DNA of 64,000 nucleotides from Apodospora peruviana (taxonomy: Eukaryota > Ascomycota > Sordariomycetes > Sordariales > Lasiosphaeriaceae). Under the pieces are notes generated by a model that had not been told where the DNA came from, made no database searches, and worked only from the letters and a program-made list of their open reading frames with translations. The translations under genes and the position numbers were made by a program. Location: assembly GCA_033439685.1 (NCBI GenBank), contig JAUEDM010000004.1, forward strand, positions 4,588,001 through 4,652,000, in the 5' to 3' direction. Shown here in pieces: positions 41,654 to 51,481 of the stretch (within the stretch, counting starts at the first letter, position 1; the number at the start of each line of letters is the position of its first letter).

Positions 41654-41675
41654 CCGCAGGCTCGTAGGCCTGCGG
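41654..41675. repeat. Perfect inverted repeat with 8-bp arms
   Basis: CCGCAGGC and GCCTGCGG flank a 6-nt loop, and the word GCCGCAGGCTTTT recurs about 100 bp downstream near 41753, followed by repeats of CTGATCAG at 41780-41812. The pattern resembles the end of a degenerate LTR or other repeat and not a gene. Confidence 0.6.
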
Positions 41676-42949
41676 AGCAGGCAAAAATAGGTAGTTTCTG
41701 GGTACAAAATAGAAGTGAAGGCGCTGGAATTGTAACCAAGAACGAAAGCAAAAGCCGCAGGCTTTTTATAATCAGGCCCCTGATCAGGCGGTGCGGCTGA
41801 TCAGACCCACCAGCCCTACTTCAGTACTTACACTTCCATCAGGGGGTTTTGGAGTATTGCATCATACCGGTTGAACCAAGTATGGACGCTGTGGTGCAGA
41901 CATATTCGCCAAATCGAAATGGTTTGCATGAGCAAGTGGTGCGATGAGGAGAATGACGAGAAACACAGCTGGAAAAGGTCTAGGTTTTAAAGGGGGCCAT
42001 CTTAGCAAGTCACGCAGATTTTAGGTGTGCTTCAATGAATGAAGGAAAGAATCAGAGATCGCATGGTTCACCGAGCATCGAAGGGAAGAATAACAGCAGA
42101 AGCTAACGTCCAATAAACCGCAGGTGTGGGTGGGCAGGTGGCAACATGTTGGGATGGTATAAGACGCCTGCTTTTGTGTGGCCTCCAACAAAACCAGTTG
42201 GCAGCTGTCCAAACAAAGCATGTTTTGCAATAATCTCTTTGATTCATTGCCCTGGCTTTCAATTGCCTGAATGTGGAGGGCGAGGAAAATGTAGTGAGAG
42301 TGATAACAATTTACATCGGTTGCAAGAACCCAAACAACAGCCAATCTACTACTTGTTAAGCAGCAACATCCTAGGTACCTACCGTCCTGCGCTATTGCCA
42401 GCGGCCACATCACCAATCCCAAAATACGCTACAACTCCATTGATCTGCCATCGGTGGGTCTTTTATTGACTCTCTGTCTATCTACCAAAGATATGTCAAA
42501 GCAAGAGACGCCTGGTATAAAGCCCAACCACGTGGAGTATCAAACCAACCAACAATACCGGAAGGCAATGGGCTTGCCTCTACGATACAACAAAGCAAGC
42601 TACGAGTGGTGTCTTGACTATAAGTAGATGACAAAGCAGTGTACCACTTCAAAAGGCTCAAGGGACTGGACAGAGGAGGAGATGATGGCCTATCTGGATT
42701 GGAGCAAAGCAGAAGACGATTGAGTTGAGGCCCTAGTAGCTCAGGAGAGGGAGAATGAACCATTTGACACTGGGAGAAGAGGTGTTGGCGATATTTGGAG
42801 GAGGGTAGAGAGGGATATTGAGGAGCAGCGGGCTGCATATTTGGCCGAGAACACAGAAAGAGTAATTTATTATAGTTGGAGCTCAGTACTCACAATTCAA
42901 CGGTTCTGGTATCGCAGTTGTAGAAGGTCTTGGACTTCGAGGGGTTTTG

Positions 42950-43085
42950 GTGACGGCCGTCGCGGGCGCGGCAGTACGGCGGCTTACCTAATATTCGCGG
43001 GTCCCGCGCAATTTTAGATTCGCGGGTACCCTCGAACCTATTGGGCCCCGCTGAGCAGCGGGAGCAACGAGATCCGGAGCGCTAG
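42950..43085. repeat. GC-rich palindrome cluster
   Basis: Several short palindromes crowd here: GACGGCCGTC, CGCGGGTCCCGCG and CCCGCTGAGCAGCGGG, together with a direct repeat of ATTCGCGGGT. The block is far more GC-rich than its surroundings and encodes nothing recognisable. A transposon remnant is possible. Confidence 0.45.
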
Positions 43086-43498
43086 GTAGACGTGTCCGGA
43101 GATGCTTTGATAGAGGCATCGGCCACAATACAAACCTATCTTCATCGTCTCGGTGGGTGTTTTGATGCTAGCTGACAATCAGACAGACAACGTCTGATTG
43201 AAAGTCCGATCCAGCCAACCAATCACCAAGCCGAAGCCCCCACGTGCTTCACGATGGTTGAAGAAACCATCGACGGCTGCGTATCACTGCTACACCACCA
43301 TCACAACGCCCTACAGCCGCCTTGCTCCCTGACCATTCCCAAACCGATGACCGAGTCGAGGGAATTGCGGCCGAAAACAACACGTGGCGCTGCTCTCATT
43401 GGAGACCCTAAAAAGGCACCATGAACAACCGTCTCCGGTACTTTTGATGCGTCGGATTGGGAAGGGCGTCACCCTCACGAGGCTCATGCCTACCTAGA

Positions 43499-43505
43499 TA
43501 TAAAT
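43499..43505 (+). promoter_or_regulatory. TATA box of the secreted phosphoesterase gene
   Basis: TATAAAT lies 92 bp before the ATG at 43591. Confidence 0.6.
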
Positions 43506-43590
43506 TCGGTGCGCGCAGCTAGCTGTCTCACGTCTTATCCATGAGCCTGACTCGACAACAACCCAAAGAACAAAGAATACATTACCAAAG

Positions 43591-44514
43591 ATGAAGTCGT
43601 ATCTCCCTCTCTTGGCCCTCCTCGGAGTTGCTACCGCTCAAACGCAGTACACCTCGACTGCTTCAGCTGCCGTAGCGGCGGCGAGGGCCACGGCTCTAAC
43701 GCTGTCGCCCACCAGCAGCGTCGCCGGCACCAAGTTTGACCGCTTCGTTCAGATTTGGCTCGAGAACACCGACTACAGCAAGGCCATTGCCAACGCCGAC
43801 CTCGCCTACCTCGCGAGCCGGGGCATCAGCCTGACCAATTACTTCGCCATCACCCATCCCTCGCAACCCAACTACGTTGCGGCGGTCGGGGCCTCGACGA
43901 ACGGAATCACCGACGACGGCTTCCGTCGCATCGGTTCGAGCGTCAAGACCATTGTCGACCTGCTCGAAGCTAAGGGTGTCAGCTGGAGCATCTACCAAGA
44001 GGACATGCCCTACAGCGGTTTCGAGGCCGACTGGAAGAACTCGGCCGGCAGCACCGACTACGTCCGAAAACACAACCCCCTCATGAGCTACGACTCGGTC
44101 ACCTCGGACCTCAACCGCCTCGCCAAGTGCAAAAACTTGACAATGTTCAACAAGGACCTCGCCGCCAACAAGCTCCCGCAGTGGATGTTCATCACGCCCA
44201 ACATGACCAACGACGGCCACGACTCGTCCATCTCGGTCGCCGGCAAGTGGGCGCGCAACTTCCTGACGCCCCTGCTCACCAACTCAAACTTCAACACGGC
44301 CCGCACACTGGTGCATCTGACTTTTGACGAGGGCAGCACCACGGGCACCAATCAGATCTACTCGGTGCTGCTGGGTGGTGCTGTGCCATCTTCCAAGGTT
44401 GGCACAACCAACAATACGAGGTACAACCATTACAGTTTGACCAAGACGGTTGAGCTGAACTGGGGTCTGGGCAATCTTGGGCAGAATGATGTCAGTGCTG
44501 CGGCCTTCTTCTGA
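43591..44514 (+). CDS. Secreted acid phosphatase of the phosphoesterase (PF04185-type) family
   Basis: A 307-aa single-exon protein with a signal peptide (MKSYLPLLALLGVATAQ). The fungal phosphoesterase/acid phosphatase pattern is clear: FDRFVQIWLENTDYSKA at the start of the domain, GISLTNYFAITHPSQPNYVAAVG around the metal/nucleophile region, KGVSWSIYQEDMPYSGF, FITPNMTNDGHDSSI and LVHLTFDEGSTTGTNQIY. Enzymes of this type release phosphate from organic esters outside the cell, often under phosphate limitation; no regulatory motif was confirmed here. Several Asn-x-Ser/Thr sites suggest glycosylation. A 174-aa antisense frame is only a composition shadow. Confidence 0.94.
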   Translation: MKSYLPLLALLGVATAQTQYTSTASAAVAAARATALTLSPTSSVAGTKFDRFVQIWLENTDYSKAIANADLAYLASRGISLTNYFAITHPSQPNYVAAVGASTNGITDDGFRRIGSSVKTIVDLLEAKGVSWSIYQEDMPYSGFEADWKNSAGSTDYVRKHNPLMSYDSVTSDLNRLAKCKNLTMFNKDLAANKLPQWMFITPNMTNDGHDSSISVAGKWARNFLTPLLTNSNFNTARTLVHLTFDEGSTTGTNQIYSVLLGGAVPSSKVGTTNNTRYNHYSLTKTVELNWGLGNLGQNDVSAAAFF

Positions 44515-46358
44515 TCTCTACGCGGGGGTCATTGTGTGCATGTTGTATTAGTGGGGCATTGAGGTGATCTCTGATCAGAGAATCGATGATTTGTGACGAG
44601 TCTTGTTAGAATGGAAGACATAATAAATGTGTCTCATATTCCGTCTCGAATCAGTTCCCAATGATTCGTGGGCAATTCTTTAATAAGCTCTTCTTGAGGT
44701 TCATTGTTAGGTAAGACGCTTCCGAGGTGAACTTCATTTCCAGTCGCTTGCCTGTCACCTGGCACTTTTCCCTTCTTCTCTTTTCCCGTGGGCTTGAGGT
44801 CCGGTGAGAAATACCCACCTGCTCACAACACCTCAAAGTCGGACCGACACAATCACAGGTGTAAAAAGTGGAAGAAAGTGCGCATAGAGACCGTCTGGAT
44901 TCACCAATGCTATCCGATCCACATTTTCCCACAAATAACGAGGAGTCCTACCTCCAACTCCAGTCACAGGTAGTAGCCCTTTCGTTTACAGCCCTGAGGC
45001 AGGCGCGGCTACTAGCGCTGTCGGACCATGTCTCTGAGATTCAAAAAAAAAAATCAGGCTTATTCGAAGGAGAAAGTCCACGAATTAAGCTTTCATATGA
45101 GCGCACCTCTAAAATCATCTCTCCTTGAGTTGGAAGTTGGAAGTATTATAGTTAGAGAGTTGAGGAGATGATGGGGGGAGTTCTGGACACCTGTTTAATA
45201 AACACACGAAGTAATGGGACAGCGAGCATGTCCATCGGCATGATTCCAGCTGGGCTTATATTCCTCCCCGGGAAAAAGCTGAAGCTCATAGGATTTTGGC
45301 TGGGCGCCACTGGCCCTTGATGGGATTGGGAGCCTACCTACACACCTGACCACCCCGACCCTCTTCACTGGAGCACTCCATAGGTACACCCCTAGATACC
45401 ATTACTAAAGCCGGACTGGGGATTTCAGTATCCTGGTGTGCCATCCTCCACCACTCATCCTATAAAGGTACCAGAGAGACAATCCTTGCGATGCACGGAC
45501 AACAAGAAGCAGCCATACCGGTTTCCTATCAGCCAGATCAAAGCCACGCTATGAGGCCGAATATGCACTCGACCAGGAAGACATGGGAGAAACTCGAGAT
45601 CATTTTATGTCGTCGAACCCGTCTGGTTGTCATCATGGCAAGGAGGCTAAAGAAGCAAGCCAGGGAGCTTGCATTATTGGTGGAGATATGGTACAAGGCT
45701 CTGAGCAGAATGCGTCCGGCAACGTACTACTGCTAGATAGTTCGACGCGTCAGGATTTGGCATGACGAGAGCGACAAGGCCCGTACACATTGGGGGCATC
45801 AGGAACACCGCAACCCTACTACATATGGAGGAAGCCGGCGGCATCAGCGAAACTTCAGTGGGAGTGCATGGGCGAGGTCATGGACGCCAACCAGCTTTGG
45901 TACGTCGATGGCTTTGTACGAGAGAGAAGGCCTCGTAGATTAGAGTCAATGTCGGAACGCTACCGAGTGTAATAAGGTAGGGATGATACGGTTGTTTATA
46001 CCAAATTTCTACGATAGCGCGAGGAGTGTGACATCAAAATTCGTTTAGCTTGTATGAGACCAAAATATGGGGTAACTGTATCTACCGAACGATACATCAT
46101 TGGCCGAACATACCCAGGTTATACCCGGGCGCACGATTGGGATGTGTTGATTGTGAAACCGATTTAGCCTTGATCGTCGTTGATGATCAGACGAGATATC
46201 GTGGGGACAGTGCTCGCTCCCCCAGAATTTTCCCGAATCACAACATGAAATTCGGTTCATAAAAGCTTGGCATTTCCCATCATCTCAATATCATCTTCCG
46301 TCATTCTCTCAACTGATACTAGCCCTGCCTATCACCATATCCCTCGCTCCTTATCATC
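44515..46358. other. Intergenic, mostly nothing recognised apart from one interrupted frame
   Basis: 3' flank of the phosphoesterase gene and promoter of the SGNH hydrolase gene. It includes the interrupted frame at 45583-45972, annotated separately, and a nine-base A run near 45045. No RNA gene recognised. Confidence 0.5.
45583..45972 (+). pseudogene. Interrupted ORF of unknown family
   Basis: One frame is open from an ATG at 45583 to 45972 except for a single TGA at 45763-45765 in the sequence GAT TTG GCA TGA CGA. Without it the product would be about 129 aa, containing GGDMVQGSEQNASGNVLLLDS and QGPYTLGASGTPQPYYIW. The same frame stays open upstream of the ATG. The glycine and aromatic pattern recalls small YCII-like domains but the match is weak. 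It could be a decayed gene or chance. Confidence 0.3.
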
Positions 46359-47325
46359 ATGATGTTTACCTCAACGCTCAGTCTCCTCATCACTAGTAAG
46401 TTCATCTCATACTATTCATGCTCTCCTTCTTTGCACCATACAACCAGTTATTGACGTTCCCATCCCTATTACAGCAATACTCGCCGTCCCAATAATGGCG
46501 CAAAACACAACCGCCATCCCCCTCCGCATCATGCCTTTAGGCGCCTCCGTGACATTCGGCGTCGGCTCCAGCACAGGAAACAGCTACCGCAAAGACCTGC
46601 GCGACCTCCTAACCCAGCAAGGAGGACATCAAGTCAACATGGTCGGCACCCACAAACACGGCGCCTTCGCCGACAACGAAGTGGAAGCCACCTCTGGGTT
46701 CGTCATCGCGCAAATCGCTGCCTCTGCCCAGGTCGCTACACCAAAGTTCCTGCCTAACCTGGTTCTCGTCGACGCGGGCACGAATAACTGCAACAATGGC
46801 GGTATCGTCTCCGACGCTGGCGCGAACGTCAGCTCCATGATCAAAGAGATTTTTGCCGCCAGTGCGGGAGTGACGGTTCTTCTTGCCACGATACTGGAGA
46901 ATAAGGTTGCAAGTCAGGATGCTTGTCGTGTGGATATTAATAGGCAATATCGAGATGTCGTGGCGGGGTTTGAGAGGGATGGAGAAAAGATTGCGCTTGT
47001 TGATATGCGGAGTGAGGAAGGGCCGACCACGAATGACTTGTTTGATACACGGCATCCGAATGATGCTGGGTATAAGAAAATGGCGGCAGTGTGGAATCAG
47101 GGGATACAACTGGCTGCTGAGAAGGGGTTTTTGAGTATGCCGGCGAGCAATGGGGTTCCGCTGGATGGGGGGAGTGGTGCTACTGCCATTGGTAAGACGG
47201 GGCAGCAGATGGCGGCGCAGAGTTCGGGGAAGCCATTGGTAACCGCTGGCGGGAGTTTGAACATACCGAGTTCTTTGTGGACAATCTTGTTGGTGGTTGC
47301 GGGTTGGGTCATCATGTTTTGTTAA
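46359..47325 (+). CDS. Secreted SGNH/GDSL hydrolase, probable GPI anchor
   Basis: Exons 46359-46395 and 46475-47325, joined in phase 1, give 295 aa. The spliced N-terminus (MMFTSTLSLLITTILAVPIMAQ) is a signal peptide that neither exon shows alone. SGNH block I is IMPLGASVTFGVGS with Ser replaced in sequence order by GASVT around the nucleophile. Block III is DAGTNNC and the catalytic Asp-His pair is in DTRHPNDAGY. After a Gly/Ser/Ala linker the chain ends in a hydrophobic stretch (SSLWTILLVVAGWVIMFC), typical of a GPI-anchor signal. It likely acts on acyl or acetyl esters, perhaps of polysaccharides, at the cell surface. Substrate unknown. Confidence 0.9.
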
Positions 47326-48658
47326 TAATTGCATGTGGATTGGTGTTAAAGTTAGATGCAGAAGGGTATGCTTATGTCCATCACTAGTCGTTGATATTGG
47401 CAATGTCTACGAGGTTACTTTTGCTGGTGGGCCGTTAGGAGCTGAAAGGGTGTGTCTTGCGTCGGGTGAGTTCAGAATTTGATCCGTCTTGTTGCTTCTA
47501 TCTTATTTATCACTTCAGCCCTTTGCCCCGCCGCTCCCTTTTCGTTTTCTCACTTTCTGTGATGTATTGTGTTTGCCGACAAGCCTCAACGCAGCCGGGG
47601 AACTTGCATAAGGAGACGCTCCATGTCTGTGGTTAATGGTGGAGGCTGCGTATGTTGCTGTTTATAAGTCCGCGACGTCTTCTGAGGCTCGGCGTTCTTC
47701 TGCTGTGAACCAGGAAGGATTTTAGCAATAGGGGGCTGCGGAGAGCAAAGTGGTGTGCCGGAAAAGGCGATAAATGTTCAAGGGCAGATGGTACTTGACT
47801 TGTAAGGTGCAGTATTCGAAGCCTGCAAGTTGAAAAGGATGATACCGCAGCTCCCTTTACAGCACCGCGAGAAATAGTCCGAGGAGGCGGGCGCTGTTAT
47901 GTTCTGTCCTAGACACAAACCTCACGCCCAACCAGAAGTATCCTGCTCCCAACGTGTGATCTGAGCGGACCAGTTTGCATCTCGCTCTCCGCGGCGGGAC
48001 AGACCCTCCGGTGCTGAGACGGATTCGAGAGCGAGAACTCAAACTGCTTTTCAACCAGAGCAAATACACTCGGTCCATCCGCAGTTTGGTGCTGATATCA
48101 AGCTCCGGGGTTGAGCCATCTGGGCCCTGGGTCTGAGCCGCACACCAGCAGGCAATGGCGGCCGACTGCTGTGTGTGATGGCTTGTCATAGCATAAAACT
48201 AGCCCGCCGCGGAAGTGAAGTGATAGCAGATCAAGGCGTTATGTGGCTGGCTGGTGAGTGCGGGGACGAAAGGCCAGACCGGCCCAGACGTCGATGATCG
48301 AAGCCGGCCGACAAACTGCCTGCATCGCAACACCTGCAGCTGACTTGCAACTGGCTAGTCTTGGTGAATAACCGGAGTGTGGCGTTTTCCCCCTCACCTG
48401 AAGAACATATTCCTGATAGCCTAGCTCTGACACTGAACGCCACGGGCGCCATGCGCCTCCTATTGGTTGTGTTGACATAGTTTATGTCTCTGCTAAACGA
48501 CCAGGCATATTCCCACTTATAAGTGACCGTCGTGTTCTTCGAGCTTACCCACGCTTGCCCTCACATTCACGGTATTCTGAGTGACTTTTCAACTCCTGCC
48601 TGAATTCTTCCATCTCAGTCACAACCTACTACAGCAGCTCCTTACAATCCCTGTGACA
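47326..48658. other. Intergenic, nothing recognised
   Basis: About 1.3 kb between the SGNH hydrolase and tyrosinase genes. Minus-strand short frames at 47857-48478 have no domain. No RNA gene or repeat recognised. Confidence 0.55.
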
Positions 48659-51299
48659 ATGGCTCGCACTGCTGAGCAACAGAAGGCGTGGGACCTATCT
48701 GCCAGGGGTATTGTCGTCGACATCAAGGCGCTGACAGGCGAGAATGTTGACCGCAAGCGCATGGACATCGACCAGCTCATCGTCAAACAACCCCACACTT
48801 TCAACCTCTTCCTCCAAGCCCTGATCAAGGTGCAGGAGGACCCGTCGATTGTGGGCTGGTACCAACTTGCAGGCATTCACGGTTGGCCGACAGCTCTCTG
48901 GAGGGAGGTTCCGCAGCGCGGATGGGAACTGGTCAGCAAGGACACCTGGGACAACAATGCGAAGACGTTCAAGGATGGCGCTGGTGGCTACTGCGCTCAT
49001 GGCGTCTATATCTTTGGGACATGGCATCGCCCGTATCTTGCATTGCTCGAGGTAAGTCCTTTGACAACAATGATCCTCGAGTGCGGTAAACTGATTTGGG
49101 ATTATTTAGCAAACCCTGTACCGGACTATGTACACCATCGCCGAGTCGTACACCGACAGTGCGGTCAGGTCTCGCTACCTCGAGGCTGTCCAAGAATTCC
49201 GTCTTCCTTACTACGACTATTTTCGCCCCCGTGGCGGAGAAGTTACCTTTAATCTCGGAGGAGGGCGGTCCAAGACGTTCCCGTGGGACTTTCGCCTGCC
49301 AGACGTCTTCATGGAGCCGACGCTGACAGTCCGTTTTGCGCCTGACGACAAACCTAAGGACGGCATCCCTAATCCATTGTACTCTTACCGGTTTAAAGAC
49401 AGCAAGTCGGGCCAGCTTACCGGCCTGGATAAAGCCGGCTTGGTTCGTTTGCACCTCCGCTCTCCTAGATTACCATATTCCGCCACTGACTCTTGGATCA
49501 GGCCAAACGGACATCGACGGATACGACCCTCCGCTGCCCGAATTCCAGGACTTCGACAGTACATAATGCTCTTCAACTGTCGTACAACTTGAACGCCAAC
49601 CGTGAAGATGAATGCGACATGCTTCTGGCCCTCATGCAGGACCAGATTTATACCAAGTTCACCACAATCGCGTCTGACACCCAGCTTGCGCGCGGAGACA
49701 CAGGACCGGGAGATATGACGAGTCCTGACAGGATTCGAGGCAACGGCTCGCTGGAAGGTATTCACAATACGTTCCACGGTCACATCGGCGGAGATGTTGG
49801 ACACATGGGAACACCGACTGTGGCGGCGTTCGATCCAGTTTTTTTCTTCCATCATTGGTCAGTCAAAACCCCCTTTTCCTATCACCCCTATTTCCTTTTT
49901 TTCCTTTTTTTTTTTTTTTTTTTTTCCTTCAGTCATCAAGCATCTTTCGATATCTCATCGTTTGCCTTACACACCTGAATGAACAGCAACATCGACCGCT
50001 ACTTCGCCCTCTGGCAAGCTGCCAACCCAAAGGAGTGGTTTCCCAAACCCACCAAACCGAGCGAATCGTACGAAGGCGCAAAGCCCCTCCTCCCCTTCTA
50101 CCGCACCAAGGAGAAAGGCGAAAAGGGGACATTCTGGACCTCGGACCAAGTACGCCTGACCTCGGCTCTCGGCTACACATACGATGACTTCGACAGTAGC
50201 ATCAAGGGTGGCATCAAGGCCGGCGATCCAGAGAGCGTGCGAAGCTACATCGCCAGCAAGTACCAGTGGGCCGCCCGCATTCCCAGTGACCGCTCCATTC
50301 GGAACCCTCCCAAAGACATGGAGCCCATTACGGACAAAGTGCGTGCAACGTACTTCTTCAAGCCTGCTGCAGCAACTGCGACGACAACCGGTGGCGGTGG
50401 CAGGTCAGCAAGAATGGCGGCCGCGCCGACTGCTGACTTTGCCGCCTCGGCCATGATGACCACTCTCACCGCCCTTCCTCCCCCTCCGGTCGAGAAGATC
50501 GACCCCGTCTTCGACCGCGAGTGGTACGTCGACTCCAAGGTGAAGCGGTATGTCGACACCCATTTTCTCTCCACTTTAATCTCCCTATTCCTTCTTCCAA
50601 CGACAACAACAACAACATCCCTTTTCTCTCTTCCCACCTTTTTTTGTCTCCCTCCTTTCTTCCTACAAACCCCCAACTAAAAACTCTCCAGCGCCGCCGC
50701 CAACGGCCCCTTCACAATCTACTTCTTCCTCGCCACCCAAGGCTCCATCACCACCGACCCCTCGGAATACTCCATGTCGCCCTACCTCGCAGGCCTGCAC
50801 CACATCTTCGCCGCGCCGCGCGAAGGGTGCGATAACTGCGCGAGCGCCGAAGCCGCGGGAAAGCTCTCCGTCAGCACGACGCCCATCACGTCGCTGCTCC
50901 TCAAATACCTCGACGAGGAGGGGAATGGAGTAGAAACTCTGCGGCCGGAGCATATAAAGGGGTTTTTGGTCAAGTATTTGAGGTGGAGGGTTATTTTCGT
51001 AAGTAGCTACCTAACCATGATGTGTGCACGTGTGGGTAATATGGGGCTAATAATGAGATTTGCAGCAAAACTACGACGGCCAAGACCCAAGAAATGTCCC
51101 GGATCTCGAGATCGGGGTTAGTGCCAAGGTGTATCATGACGAGGGGGGCCGACGTACGAAGACTACCCGGATGTGGTGGCAGAGATTATTCGGAATGCTA
51201 GTGCTGCTGCTGATGCAGGCCAGAACACTGAGCCAGCCGCATAATCTGGCTCGGTTCAGTCTGGCTCAGCCTAAGATGGCCCCAACTGCTCAGCTTTGA
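48659..51299 (+). CDS. Tyrosinase (type 3 copper enzyme), C-terminus frameshifted
   Basis: Exons 48659-49051, 49110-49442, 49502-49857, 49987-50547, 50692-50998 and 51066-51299 join in phase. CuA ligands lie in GIHGWP and YCAHGVYIFGTWHRPYLALLEQ; CuB ligands in EGIHNTFHGHIGGD and FFFHHWCNIDRYFALWQ. The enzyme oxidises phenols to quinones, as in melanin formation. There is no signal peptide, so it is probably intracellular. In the last exon a G6 run (51143-51148) is one base short of the frame that gives the natural ending EDYPDVVAEIIRNA with a stop at 51244. As written, translation continues in another frame to 51299. Intron 3 carries a long T tract. Confidence 0.92.
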
Positions 51300-51481
51300 A
51301 GAAGCAAAGGGAGATTCATGGTCTCATTCTAGTGTGGCGTAAAACATGTAATACTGGCCGAATCTTGCCCTCTCCGCCCCCAATCTGTACCGGCGCTTTA
51401 GCAGTATGTGCCTCGTTTTTATTAGAGAGAATGATAACCTGGACTGAGATATCAGCAACGTAAATGGCCGAAAATTGTATA

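Larger units (their letters stand above)
40573..43498. other. Long gene-poor stretch; possible small cysteine-rich gene near 40755-41210 (minus)
   Basis: On the minus strand 40755-41210 contains a hydrophobic signal-like stretch (KLIAGIIIAILQAF) and two overlapping Cys-rich frames (YPCPNDADNIWGCEVFDHC and GGFCPDPICPGGDDFVCCDL). It also has a convincing GTAAGT...TTAACAG intron, but no single ATG-to-stop model fits, so it may be a small secreted protein gene or its remnant. 41460-43090 holds hairpin-rich sequence described separately. The rest shows nothing recognisable. Confidence 0.35.

Noticed and set aside
42940..43000. Possible solo copy of the Gypsy LTR based on the shared ACGGCCGT word
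   Set aside because: Only a short palindromic word is shared; neighbouring bases do not match the 262-bp LTR.
46609..47403. 264-codon frame antisense to the SGNH hydrolase
   Set aside because: Opposite a clearly coding exon, low complexity, no domain or splice support.
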